A stretch of DNA of 64,000 nucleotides from Bacteroides mediterraneensis (lineage in GTDB: Bacteria > Bacteroidota > Bacteroidia > Bacteroidales > Bacteroidaceae). The stretch lies in contig NZ_JACJKA010000006.1 of NCBI RefSeq assembly GCF_016900355.1, positions 1 to 64,000 of the forward strand, given 5' to 3'. This document shows, piece by piece, positions 17,483 through 25,405 of this stretch. The notes under the pieces are model-generated. The model had not been told where the DNA came from. It did not search any database and saw only the letters and a list, made by a program, of their open reading frames with translations. A program made the translations under genes and the position numbers. Numbering within the stretch: position 1 is the first letter of the stretch; each line of letters opens with the position of its first letter.

Positions 17483-18799
17483 ATGGTAAAATCAGAAATA
17501 CAAAGCGTGAAACTGCGGTTCGGCATTATCGGGAACTGTGAGGGGTTGAATCGGGCGATTGACGTGGCGATGCAGGTAGCACCTACGGATTTGTCTGTGT
17601 TGGTGACGGGTGAAAGCGGTGTCGGAAAGGAAAGTTTTCCGCAGATTATCCATCAGTTTAGTCGGCGGAAACACGGTCCGTATATTGCCGTGAACTGTGG
17701 AGCCATACCGGAAGGTACGATTGATTCGGAATTGTTCGGACACGAGAAAGGGGCTTTTACAGGGGCCATCAGTGACCGTAACGGATATTTTGCCGAGGCG
17801 AATGGAGGAACCATCTTTCTGGATGAAGTGGGAGAGTTGCCGCTTTCTACGCAGGCTCGTTTGCTTCGTGTACTGGAGACAGGAGAGTATATCAAGGTAG
17901 GTTCTTCCAAGGTGCAGAAAACGGATGTACGTATTGTGGCTGCCACGAATGTGGATTTCTCGGAAGCCATAGCCGACGGACGTTTTCGGGAAGACTTGTA
18001 TTATCGTTTGAATACGGTACCTATCAAGGTGCCAGCTTTGCGTGAAAGACCGGACGATATTCCGCTCTTGTTCCGGAAGTTTGCTTCCGATTTTGCCGAA
18101 AAATACCGGATGCCGGCCATTCAGTTATCGGAGGATGCGCGCCGGATGCTGGTCTCTTATCCGTGGCCAGGCAACATCCGTCAGTTGAAAAACATTACGG
18201 AGCAAATTTCCATTATTGAAACCAATCGTGATATTACAGCTGATATTTTGCAGGGCTATCTGCCGGCACAGCCTGTGTCGAAATATCCTGCGCTCTTGGG
18301 AGGATTGAAGCCGGAAGGTGAAAAAAGTTTCCAAAGCGAGAGAGAAATTCTTTACCAAGTGCTGTTCGATATGCGCCGGGATGTGACCGAGTTGAAGAAA
18401 CTTGTGCACGACATTATGGCGGAGCGGGCAGGTGAGGCCCCTATGCCTTCCACTTCTTCTACTCCGGTGCATTACATTCCGCAAACTCCCGTCAGCTTGA
18501 TGCAGACCCCTTCGGTGGTGGTGAATCCGGTGACTGAAGTGGGAAAGGTTTCCAATGTGACTTCGGTAAGCAATGTTTCACCTGTGAATTCCGGCATGAA
18601 AGTCACTCCGGCAGAAGTATCGGATGTGCAGGACACGGAAGAATATGTGGAAGAAAATCTGTCGCTGGATGAGGTGGAGAAGGAGATGATTCGGAAAGCG
18701 CTGGAACGTCACCATGGAAAACGGAAAAATGCGGCGAATGATTTGAAAATATCAGAACGTACACTTTATAGAAAGATAAAAGAATATGGGCTTGAATAA
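17483..18799 (+). CDS. Sigma-54-dependent transcription activator without receiver domain
   Basis: This 438-residue regulator consists of an AAA+ domain (about 14-240), a poorly conserved Ser/Thr/Val-rich linker (about 310-395) and a Fis-type helix-turn-helix at the end (RTLYRKIKEYGLE). Walker A is GESGVGKE, Walker B is GGTIFLDEVGELP, and the sigma-54 contact loop ELFGHEKGAFTGA is intact, so it should activate RpoN promoters. There is no N-terminal receiver, GAF or PAS domain, so control must come from its level, a partner protein or the linker. It starts a run of closely spaced genes with lptE, a TPR gene and secG, which suggests a cell-envelope link. Confidence 0.9.
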   Translation: MVKSEIQSVKLRFGIIGNCEGLNRAIDVAMQVAPTDLSVLVTGESGVGKESFPQIIHQFSRRKHGPYIAVNCGAIPEGTIDSELFGHEKGAFTGAISDRNGYFAEANGGTIFLDEVGELPLSTQARLLRVLETGEYIKVGSSKVQKTDVRIVAATNVDFSEAIADGRFREDLYYRLNTVPIKVPALRERPDDIPLLFRKFASDFAEKYRMPAIQLSEDARRMLVSYPWPGNIRQLKNITEQISIIETNRDITADILQGYLPAQPVSKYPALLGGLKPEGEKSFQSEREILYQVLFDMRRDVTELKKLVHDIMAERAGEAPMPSTSSTPVHYIPQTPVSLMQTPSVVVNPVTEVGKVSNVTSVSNVSPVNSGMKVTPAEVSDVQDTEEYVEENLSLDEVEKEMIRKALERHHGKRKNAANDLKISERTLYRKIKEYGLE

Positions 18800-18815
18800 G
18801 AAGTATATCAGCGTG

Positions 18816-19319
18816 ATGAAATATGTACTTCCGGTGGTATTGTGCATTTTGACTGCCTGCACCGTGTCGTATAAGTTTAATGGTTCTTCCATTAATTATG
18901 ATAAGGTGAAGACCATCAGTTTCCAGAACTTCCCGAACCGTTCGGCTGCCTTCGTTTGGGGCCCGATGGAGTCTATGTTCAATACGGCTTTGCAGGATAA
19001 ATATATGCAGCAGACCCGTTTGAAACAGGTACGTCAGGGAGGAGACCTGGAACTCTCGGGTGAGATTACCAATTACGATGCCTATAATAAAGGAGTCGGT
19101 TCGGATGGTTATTCTACCATGGCAGAGCTGAGAATGACGGTGAACGTACGGTTTGTGAACAATTCGAACCATGCAGAAGATATCACTGACCAGCAGTTCA
19201 CGGCCAGTCGTGAGTACAATGCCAGTCAGCAGCTGTCGTCTGTACAGGAAGAGCTGGTACAGCAAATGATTGACGAAATCGTAGAGCAGATATTCAATGC
19301 AACCGTAGCCAACTGGTAA
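18816..19319 (+). CDS. lptE: LptE-family lipoprotein (LPS assembly)
   Basis: This small outer-membrane lipoprotein of 167 residues has a hydrophobic leader VLPVVLCILTAC, giving a lipobox with Cys15 followed by TVSYKFNG. The mature part matches the Bacteroidetes LptE-like family (SINYDKVKTISFQNFPN), which plugs the LptD translocon for lipopolysaccharide export. A start at 18786 would overlap the activator gene by 14 bp and add GLNKKYISV; the ATG at 18816 gives a cleaner signal peptide. The assignment is by family resemblance; the lptD gene is not in the window. Confidence 0.8.
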   Translation: MKYVLPVVLCILTACTVSYKFNGSSINYDKVKTISFQNFPNRSAAFVWGPMESMFNTALQDKYMQQTRLKQVRQGGDLELSGEITNYDAYNKGVGSDGYSTMAELRMTVNVRFVNNSNHAEDITDQQFTASREYNASQQLSSVQEELVQQMIDEIVEQIFNATVANW

Positions 19320-19323
19320 GAGA

Positions 19324-20127
19324 ATGATGATACAGCAGCGGTTACAGCAATGGATTGAGCATCCGGAGTCGTTGGATACGGAGAGTTTGTATGAACTGAA
19401 AAACCTCTTGGAACGTTATCCTTATTTTCAGACGGCCCGGATTTTGTATCTGAAGAATTTGTTTTTGTTGCACGACCCGTCTTTTCAAGATGAGTTGCGT
19501 AAGGGAGCTCTGTTCGTAGCCGATCTGAGCGTGTTGTTTTATGCCATCGAAGGAGAGCATTTTAAGATTAAGCAGCACGCGGAAACAGCTGATAATACGC
19601 CTGTGGTGGGCGCAGAAGACCGGACGTTGGACCTGATTGACCGTTTCCTTTCGGATACCTGTGGGGCTACGACGGATAATTTGCTTCCATTGCCGGCCGA
19701 AGCCGTGGATTATACTTCTGTGCTGGCAGAAGGACTTTCAACTGAGAAAACGGAATCAGCTCCTCTCAGGGGGCAGGAACTGATTGACAGCTTCATTGAA
19801 AAGGACTCCAAGGAAGAAGTGAAAAAAGAAGAACAACGTCTGGCAGATGCGTGGTCTCAGGAAATGCTTGCTTTGGAGGAATCAGGCGAGGAAGCATCCG
19901 AAAAAGAAGACGAACAGGAGCATACGGACGCGGAACAGCCTGAACCGGAGGACGAAGAAAATTATTTTACCGAAACCTTGGCTAAAATTTATGTTAAACA
20001 GCAGAGATATGATAAGGCGCTGGAAATTATTAAAAAATTAAATTTGAAATATCCGAAAAAAAATACTTACTTTGCAGACCAAATTAGGTTTTTAGAGAAG
20101 TTGATTATTAACGCTAAATCAAAATAA
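19324..20127 (+). CDS. Tetratricopeptide-like protein, cytoplasmic
   Basis: This 267-residue protein has no signal peptide. Residues about 10-80 form helical repeats (YELKNLLERYPYFQTARILY), about 170-215 are very acidic and Glu-rich, and the C-terminus holds one TPR-like helix pair (AKIYVKQQRYDKALEIIKKL). The family is common between lptE and secG in Bacteroides (from memory). It starts 4 bp after lptE and ends 6 bp before secG, so it is cotranscribed. Its function is unknown; a scaffold or chaperone role at the envelope would fit. Confidence 0.7.
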   Translation: MMIQQRLQQWIEHPESLDTESLYELKNLLERYPYFQTARILYLKNLFLLHDPSFQDELRKGALFVADLSVLFYAIEGEHFKIKQHAETADNTPVVGAEDRTLDLIDRFLSDTCGATTDNLLPLPAEAVDYTSVLAEGLSTEKTESAPLRGQELIDSFIEKDSKEEVKKEEQRLADAWSQEMLALEESGEEASEKEDEQEHTDAEQPEPEDEENYFTETLAKIYVKQQRYDKALEIIKKLNLKYPKKNTYFADQIRFLEKLIINAKSK

Positions 20128-20133
20128 AAGAAA

Positions 20134-20505
20134 ATGTATTTATTATTTGTCGTATTAATGGTACTCGCAGCTGTATTGATGTGCTTCGTGGTATTGATAC
20201 AGAATTCTAAAGGAGGAGGTCTTTCTTCCAGCTTTGCATCTTCCAATCAGATTATGGGAGTTCGCAAGACAACTGATTTTATTGAAAAACTGACTTGGGG
20301 ATTGGCTGCATTTATGGTAATTGTCAGCGTAGCTACTGCATACGTGGTTCCTTCTCAGACCGAAGGTTCTTCAGTCATCATGGACCAGGCAGTGAAAGAA
20401 CAGAAAACTAATCCGTTGAATGCTCCTGCAGGTTTTGCTGCTCCTCAGAAAGACGCAGCTGCTACAACTGCTCCGGCTGCTGCAACTGATTCTACCAAGA
20501 AGTGA
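20134..20505 (+). CDS. secG: Preprotein translocase subunit SecG
   Basis: This small inner-membrane partner of SecYE stimulates protein export. It has 123 residues: two transmembrane helices (about 2-22 and 54-75) separated by the conserved IQNSKGGGLSSSFA loop, then an Ala/Thr-rich tail. The tail is longer than in E. coli SecG (110 residues in all). It is the last gene of the run and is followed by hairpins. Confidence 0.93.
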   Translation: MYLLFVVLMVLAAVLMCFVVLIQNSKGGGLSSSFASSNQIMGVRKTTDFIEKLTWGLAAFMVIVSVATAYVVPSQTEGSSVIMDQAVKEQKTNPLNAPAGFAAPQKDAAATTAPAAATDSTKK

Positions 20506-20523
20506 GAATAAAAAAATAGTAGA

Positions 20524-20611
20524 CAAAATGAGGGCTGATTAGCTCATTCATTTTGGGCGAGAAAACGGAAATCCGGAGGATAATTACCACGGCTTTCCGT
20601 TTTCTTTTTTT
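20524..20611 (+). terminator. Double hairpin with terminator after secG
   Basis: A first hairpin CAAAATGA / TCATTTTG (20524-20555) encloses a small inner stem. A second, GAAAACGGAAA / TTTCCGTTTTC (20561-20604), is followed by seven T and is a clear terminator. The DUF418 ATG follows only 17 bp later. Confidence 0.8.
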
Positions 20612-20627
20612 GTGAATTAAATCTTTT

Positions 20628-21812
20628 ATGGAAAACATACAGAAAAAAGAGCGAATCCTGGCCATCGATGCGCTGAGAGGATTTGCAGTGATGGGGATTA
20701 TCCTGCTCCACAATATCGAACATTTCAATTTTTATTCTTTTCCCGAAACCTCTTCTCCGACACTGGCGAATTTGGACCAGACGTTGTGGGATATGTTGTT
20801 CTTTCTGTTTTCAGGAAAGGCTTACGCCATTTTTGCTTTGCTCTTTGGGTTCACTTTCTATTTGCAGAGCCGTAGTGCCGCCAAGCGGGGAGAGGATTTC
20901 AAAGGACGCTACATGTGGCGACTGGTGCTTTTGCTGGGATTCGGATTTGTGAATTCCTTGTTTTTCCCCGGTGAGATATTGGTGCTTTATGCCATCTTAG
21001 GTTTCATCCTTGTACCCGTCCGTCACTGGAAGAACCGGTCTTTGTTGATTTTGTCTGTCATACTGATGCTTCAGCCGGTGGAATGGATCAAAGTAGTATG
21101 TGGATGGCTCAGTCCGGATTATGCACCCCGCCAGATAATCTTCTCGTTGGGCGATGTGTATCCGCAGTTGGGAGGGGATTCCTGGTGGGAGATGGTGAAA
21201 ATGAACTTTACCATCGGTCAGTTGGCCAGTCTGAACTGGGCGTGGTGTTACGGAAGGGTGTTCCAGACCTGTGCCTTGTTTGTGCTTGGCCTGTGGATGG
21301 GTCGGATGGGTTATTTTGATTCATCTTCAGAAACGGCCTTGGGACGTTCCCGCAACTTCTGGACTTACGTGTTGTGCTTTTCTCTTCCACTGGCAGTGGT
21401 GTTTTATTTTGTCAAAACCTTTGTCTTCTCGTTAGTGTCTCAGCCTTTGATGCTGGACAGTCTGAAAACCATCCTGAATTCATGGTATAATTTCTGTTTC
21501 ATGCTGACCATGGTGTCGGTGTTCCTGTTGCTTTTCTGGATGGGAAAGGGCAAGATACAGAAGATTCTGGTGCCTTATGGAAGAATGAGTCTGACCGATT
21601 ACATCATGCAGTCAGTCATCGGAAGTTTCCTGTATTTCGGTTACGGATTGGCCTTGCACCAGTATTGCGGTACGACGGTCAGCCTGTGCGTGGGAATTGT
21701 CTTTTTCCTGTTGCAGCTGGCCTTTGCCCATTGGTGGTTCCGGCATTTCAAGCGCGGTCCGCTGGAGACCCTTTGGCATAAACTGACTTGGCTGGGAAAA
21801 ACAGTCAGTTAA
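20628..21812 (+). CDS. DUF418 family membrane protein
   Basis: This integral membrane protein of 394 residues begins with ILAIDALRGFAVMGIILLHN, the usual N-terminus of the DUF418/YeiB family (related to heparan N-acetyltransferase-like proteins). Eight to ten hydrophobic helices follow, and the C-terminal DUF418 domain includes PYGRMSLTDYIMQS. The function is not established; a transport or acyl-transfer role has been suggested for the superfamily. It lies after the secG terminator with little room for a promoter, so it may depend on readthrough. Confidence 0.85.
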   Translation: MENIQKKERILAIDALRGFAVMGIILLHNIEHFNFYSFPETSSPTLANLDQTLWDMLFFLFSGKAYAIFALLFGFTFYLQSRSAAKRGEDFKGRYMWRLVLLLGFGFVNSLFFPGEILVLYAILGFILVPVRHWKNRSLLILSVILMLQPVEWIKVVCGWLSPDYAPRQIIFSLGDVYPQLGGDSWWEMVKMNFTIGQLASLNWAWCYGRVFQTCALFVLGLWMGRMGYFDSSSETALGRSRNFWTYVLCFSLPLAVVFYFVKTFVFSLVSQPLMLDSLKTILNSWYNFCFMLTMVSVFLLLFWMGKGKIQKILVPYGRMSLTDYIMQSVIGSFLYFGYGLALHQYCGTTVSLCVGIVFFLLQLAFAHWWFRHFKRGPLETLWHKLTWLGKTVS

Positions 21813-21829
21813 TCAGTTGCCTTCTCTCC

Positions 21830-21946
21830 GTACTTTCTCAAAAAATATTCCAGTACTTCCAAGGGAGTATTCCAGTACTGCCGAAGAAGTACTACGGTAC
21901 TTTCTTGGAAGTACTCTGGTACTCCCCAGAAAGTACTGAAATGGAG
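21830..21946. repeat. Array B: AAGTAC-type palindromes with 22-bp period
   Basis: 16-bp units start at 21843, 21865, 21887, 21909 and 21931: AAATATTCCAGTACTT, GAGTATTCCAGTACTG, AAGTACTACGGTACTT, AAGTACTCTGGTACTC and AAGTACTGAAATGGAG. The third is a perfect palindrome with 6-bp arms and a 4-bp centre. All spacers are 6 bp. The last unit keeps only its left arm, and one extra right arm sits at 21830, one base out of phase. The geometry equals arrays A, C and D but the arm sequence is unrelated. It lies between convergent DUF418 and rubrerythrin genes. Confidence 0.85.
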
Positions 21947-21960
21947 TTGCAGATATAAAA

Positions 21961-22003
21961 AAAGAGAGACCGTCCTCGGATTGAGGCGGTCTCTCTCTTT
22001 TTT
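21961..22003. terminator. Bidirectional terminator
   Basis: GAGAGACCG-CCTC pairs with GAGG-CGGTCTCTC with a bulge, flanked by A-run and T-run. It separates the convergent DUF418 and rubrerythrin genes, just past array B. Confidence 0.85.
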
Positions 22004-22026
22004 GTAGTGAAAGTCGGTGCTTTCAA

Positions 22027-22578
22027 TTATTTCTTGAAGTATCTGTTGTACAGACCTTCGAAACCTTTTCCGTGACGAGCTTCGTCTTTAGCCATTTCAT
22101 GAACTGTGTCATGGATAGCATCCAAGTTCAGCTGTTTAGCGCGAGTAGCGATACGTTTCTTGTCTTCGCAAGCACCGCATTCAGCGTTCATACGTTTTTC
22201 CAAGTTTGTCTTAGTATCCCATACGCAGTCACCCAGCAGTTCAGCGAATTTAGCAGCGTGTTCAGCTTCTTCCCAAGCATAGCGTTTGAAAGCTTCAGCT
22301 ACTTCTGGATAACCTTCGCGGTCAGCCTGACGGCTCATGGCCAAGTACATACCAACTTCAGTACATTCACCCATGAAGTGGTTGTTCAGGTCTTTGATCA
22401 TTTCGTCGTCGCAACCTTTAGCTACGCCGATTACGTGTTCGTCTACAAACTGCAAACCATCTACAGTTTCTTCCAGTTCTTTGAACTTAGAAGCAGGAGC
22501 TTTACACATCGGGCATTTTTCAGGAGCTGCTTCACCTTCATAGATGTAACCACAAACTGTACAGATAAATTTCTTCAT
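22027..22578 (-). CDS. rbr: Reverse rubrerythrin (peroxide-reducing non-haem iron protein)
   Basis: This cytoplasmic peroxide reductase protects anaerobes from oxidative stress. It has 183 residues. The rubredoxin-like Fe(Cys)4 domain is at the N-terminus ([20 protein letters not shown], cysteines at about 6, 9, 22 and 25). The four-helix di-iron domain follows, with [15 protein letters not shown] and [14 protein letters not shown] carrying the Glu/His ligands. This domain order is reversed relative to classical rubrerythrin. It lies 50 bp downstream of the PerR-like regulator on the same strand, so it is probably part of that regulon and perhaps the same transcript. Confidence 0.93.
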   Translation of the reverse strand: MKKFICTVCGYIYEGEAAPEKCPMCKAPASKFKELEETVDGLQFVDEHVIGVAKGCDDEMIKDLNNHFMGECTEVGMYLAMSRQADREGYPEVAEAFKRYAWEEAEHAAKFAELLGDCVWDTKTNLEKRMNAECGACEDKKRIATRAKQLNLDAIHDTVHEMAKDEARHGKGFEGLYNRYFKK

Positions 22579-22628
22579 ACGTCAAATAAATTTTAAGTAG
22601 TTAGTTATATATTAATAAGTTATGTCCT

Positions 22629-23051
22629 TTAATTCTTTGTAATGTCTTTGCCTGTGCACTCCGGGCAGATACCTTTGTAATATTGGTGTACTTCTTCCAC
22701 GATAAAACCGTCTCTTTGGAACATTTCGGCTTCACTTGGGTCTATTTTGGCAGGTACATCAAATATCTTGTTGCAAACCTTGCATTGAAAATGTGCATGC
22801 GGTTGCATGTCGCCGTCAAAGCAGGCATTTTTTTCGTCAATGGTCAGCATCTTTGCGGCACCATGCTCTACGAATAACTTGAGTGTGTTATACACTGTAG
22901 TCTTTGAGAGCGTAGGGATTTCCTTGCACAGCGCGGTATAAATTTCGTCAATGCATGGATGGGTTTTGTGTTTAAGCAAATAGTCCATGATGGCAATGCG
23001 TTGTACTGAGGGCTTAATCTCATGGTCGAGCAAATATTCGTATGCTGTCAT
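22629..23051 (-). CDS. Fur-family regulator, PerR-like
   Basis: This metal-dependent repressor has 140 residues. A winged helix occupies about 1-75 (recognition region LSKTTVYNTLKLFVEHG), followed by a dimerisation domain. Structural zinc cysteines are C90-xx-C93 and C129-xx-C132. The regulatory-site candidates are His31, His85, His87 and Asp104; Asp rather than Glu at the last position is typical of peroxide-sensing PerR. The ATG at 23051 is used because a start at 23102 would lie upstream of the predicted transcript start. The rubrerythrin gene next to it and the two palindromes in its promoter support peroxide control. PerR identity is inferred. Confidence 0.85.
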   Translation of the reverse strand: MTAYEYLLDHEIKPSVQRIAIMDYLLKHKTHPCIDEIYTALCKEIPTLSKTTVYNTLKLFVEHGAAKMLTIDEKNACFDGDMQPHAHFQCKVCNKIFDVPAKIDPSEAEMFQRDGFIVEEVHQYYKGICPECTGKDITKN

Positions 23052-23063
23052 ATTTTTCAATTC

Positions 23064-23076
23064 TGTAATTATTACA
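23064..23076. promoter_or_regulatory. Candidate PerR/Fur operator
   Basis: TGTAATTATTACA is a perfect palindrome of two 6-bp arms with a one-base centre. It resembles the A/T-rich PerR box. It lies between the predicted transcript start and the ATG of the fur gene, where binding would block transcription. Confidence 0.5.
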
Positions 23077-23091
23077 ATTCTAATTCGAGGG

Positions 23092-23122
23092 CAAATATAC
23101 AAATATTTTCTATTCTAACAAA
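23092..23122 (-). promoter_or_regulatory. Promoter of the fur/perR gene with overlapping palindrome
   Basis: The minus-strand TTTG (23119-23122), 19 bp, then TATATTTG (23092-23099) match the consensus fully. A second inverted repeat, ATTCTA-ACAAA-TAGAAT (23112-23128), covers the -33 element and could be another operator half. Confidence 0.6.
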
Positions 23123-23210
23123 TAGAATGCGATGTTTTTTGTTTTTTTTACTTTATGTTCCTATGTTAAAAAACTCTCGTTTTCGCATAGGGGGGTGTGT
23201 AAATATTGTT

Positions 23211-23218
23211 TATTTTTG
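23211..23218 (+). promoter_or_regulatory. Probable -7 element for nadE
   Basis: TATTTTTG lies 30 bp before the nadE ATG. The -33 region is not a clear match. Confidence 0.4.
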
Positions 23219-23247
23219 CACCACTATATAATATATAACAACTTTAT

Positions 23248-25185
23248 ATGAGATTTGGTTTTGTAAAAGTGGCCGCTGCCATTCCTGCAGTGAAGGTAGC
23301 CGATTGCAAGTTTAATGCACAACAGACTGAGAAACAGATTGTCATAGCCGATGGAAAGGGCGTACAGATTATTGTTTTTCCGGAATTGAACTTGACGGGA
23401 TATTCTTGCGGAGACTTGTTTGCCCAGAGTTTGTTGCTGGAGCAGGCAGAGTTCGCTTTGATGCAGATTGTCAATAACACCCGTCAGTTGGATATTATTT
23501 CTATTGTCGGTATGCCGGTGATGGTAAATTCCACTTTGATGAATTGTGCGGTTGTTTTTCAAAAAGGCAAGATTTTAGGACTTGTACCGAAGACTTATCT
23601 TCCTAATTATAAAGAATTCTACGAGCAGCGCTGGTTTACTTCTTCGGCGGCTCATCCCGATTCGACTACCGTCCGCCTTTGCGGACAGCTTGTTCCCATG
23701 AGTGCGCATCTGCTGTTCGATACGTTGGAAGTTTGTTTTGGCGTGGAACTTTGTGAAGATGTATGGGCTCCGGTTCCTCCCAGTTCCACTTTAGCCTTAA
23801 AGGGAGCAGAAATCATTTTTAATCTGTCGGCGGATACGGAAAATATCTGCAAGCACCAGTACCTCCGTTCTTTGCTGGCGCAGCAGTCGGCACGGTGCCT
23901 GGCGGGCTATGTGTTCTCTTCCTGTGGCTTTGGAGAATCGACTACCGACGTGGTTTTCGCAGGGAATGCCCTGATTTATGAAAATGGCAGCCTGCTTGCC
24001 GCTTCCGACCGTTTCTCTTTCGAAGAACAGCTGGTCATCAGCGAGATTGATGTGGAGCGTCTGAGAGGGGAGCGTCTGGTGAACACCACTTTTTCAGCCA
24101 GCATACGGATGCACCAGGAAATACCTGTGCAGCATATCAGCACGGACTTGGTTCCGATGCGCGGACTGAGTCTGACCCGTCCGGTAGAACCTCATCCGTT
24201 TGTGCCCTCCGGTACCCGTCAGTTGGACGAACGTTGCGAAGAAATTTTCTCCATTCAGGTGGCGGGTCTGGCCAAGCGTCTGGTACATACCCATTGCAAT
24301 ACGGTCGTATTAGGTATTTCCGGAGGACTGGATTCTACGTTAGCTCTGTTGGTTTGTGTCAAGACTTTCGACAAGTTGGGCTTGTCGCGTAAGGGAATCG
24401 TGGGCGTAACCATGCCGGGTTTCGGAACCACCGACCGCACGTATCACAATGCCCTCTCTTTGATGGCCTCTCTGCAAGTGACGACGAAGGAAATCAGCAT
24501 CAAGGATGCCTGCATCCAGCATTTCCAGGATATCGGTCAGGACATGTCGGTACACGATGTGACTTACGAGAACGGACAGGCCCGCGAGCGGACGCAGATT
24601 CTGATGGATTACGCCAACAAGCTGGGCGGATTGGTCATCGGTACCGGCGATTTGTCGGAACTTGCCTTGGGATGGGCCACTTACAACGGTGACCACATGT
24701 CGATGTATGGTGTGAATGCCAGCATCCCCAAGACTTTGGTCCGCTATCTGGTCAACTGGGTGGCACAGACGGGAGTGGATACCTTGTCCCGCAATACCCT
24801 GCTCGACATCATCGATACCCCAATCAGTCCGGAACTGATACCGGCCGACGAGAACGGCAACATCAAGCAGAAGACCGAAGACTTGGTAGGCCCTTATGAG
24901 CTGCACGATTTCTTCTTGTTCCACTTCCTGCGTTTCGGCTTCCGTCCGGCTAAAATTTTCTATCTGGCCGAGATTGCCTTCCGTGGTACGTACGACAGCA
25001 CGACCATCAAGAAATGGCTGACGAACTTCTATCGTCGTTTCTTTGCCCAGCAGTTCAAGCGTTCTTGTCTGCCCGATGGTCCGAAAGTCGGTTCCGTGTC
25101 TTTGAGTCCGCGAGGCGACTGGCGTATGCCGAGCGATGCCAGTGCAGCACTGTGGCTGAAAGAATGTGAGGAACTTCAGGCTTGA
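23248..25185 (+). CDS. nadE: Glutamine-dependent NAD+ synthetase
   Basis: This enzyme makes NAD+ from deamido-NAD+, ATP and ammonia released from glutamine. It has 645 residues: an N-terminal nitrilase-like glutaminase (about 1-275) with the Lys in GLVPKTYLPNYKEFYE and the nucleophilic Cys in GVELCEDVW, then the synthetase domain (about 320-640) with the ATP-binding P-loop LGISGGLDSTLALL. The two-domain form is usual in Bacteroidetes. It is monocistronic, divergent from the fur gene and followed by a strong terminator. Confidence 0.95.
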   Translation: MRFGFVKVAAAIPAVKVADCKFNAQQTEKQIVIADGKGVQIIVFPELNLTGYSCGDLFAQSLLLEQAEFALMQIVNNTRQLDIISIVGMPVMVNSTLMNCAVVFQKGKILGLVPKTYLPNYKEFYEQRWFTSSAAHPDSTTVRLCGQLVPMSAHLLFDTLEVCFGVELCEDVWAPVPPSSTLALKGAEIIFNLSADTENICKHQYLRSLLAQQSARCLAGYVFSSCGFGESTTDVVFAGNALIYENGSLLAASDRFSFEEQLVISEIDVERLRGERLVNTTFSASIRMHQEIPVQHISTDLVPMRGLSLTRPVEPHPFVPSGTRQLDERCEEIFSIQVAGLAKRLVHTHCNTVVLGISGGLDSTLALLVCVKTFDKLGLSRKGIVGVTMPGFGTTDRTYHNALSLMASLQVTTKEISIKDACIQHFQDIGQDMSVHDVTYENGQARERTQILMDYANKLGGLVIGTGDLSELALGWATYNGDHMSMYGVNASIPKTLVRYLVNWVAQTGVDTLSRNTLLDIIDTPISPELIPADENGNIKQKTEDLVGPYELHDFFLFHFLRFGFRPAKIFYLAEIAFRGTYDSTTIKKWLTNFYRRFFAQQFKRSCLPDGPKVGSVSLSPRGDWRMPSDASAALWLKECEELQA

Positions 25186-25276
25186 TTCGGAGAGAGGCAG
25201 ACCGATGCAGAAAGCGTCTCTCTCAAAGAAATAAAATCGTGAAAGTCAATATTTGATTAATTGGAATTTCAATATA

Positions 25277-25338
25277 AAAAATCTCCTGCTTTCGTTCTTT
25301 CATTGAAGATAAATGAGGACGAAGCAGGAGATTTTTTT
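25277..25338. terminator. Bidirectional terminator between nadE and the hydrolase gene
   Basis: AAATCTCCTGCTT and AAGCAGGAGATTT form a 13-bp stem, extended by CGT/ACG, around a loop of about 23 nt. An A-run precedes and a T-run follows. Confidence 0.88.
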
Positions 25339-25405
25339 GTATCATGTAGGGATTGTAAGTCGGCCTGTTTAGTGCTTCTATATTAAGACCACCTTCTTCT
25401 GAGAG

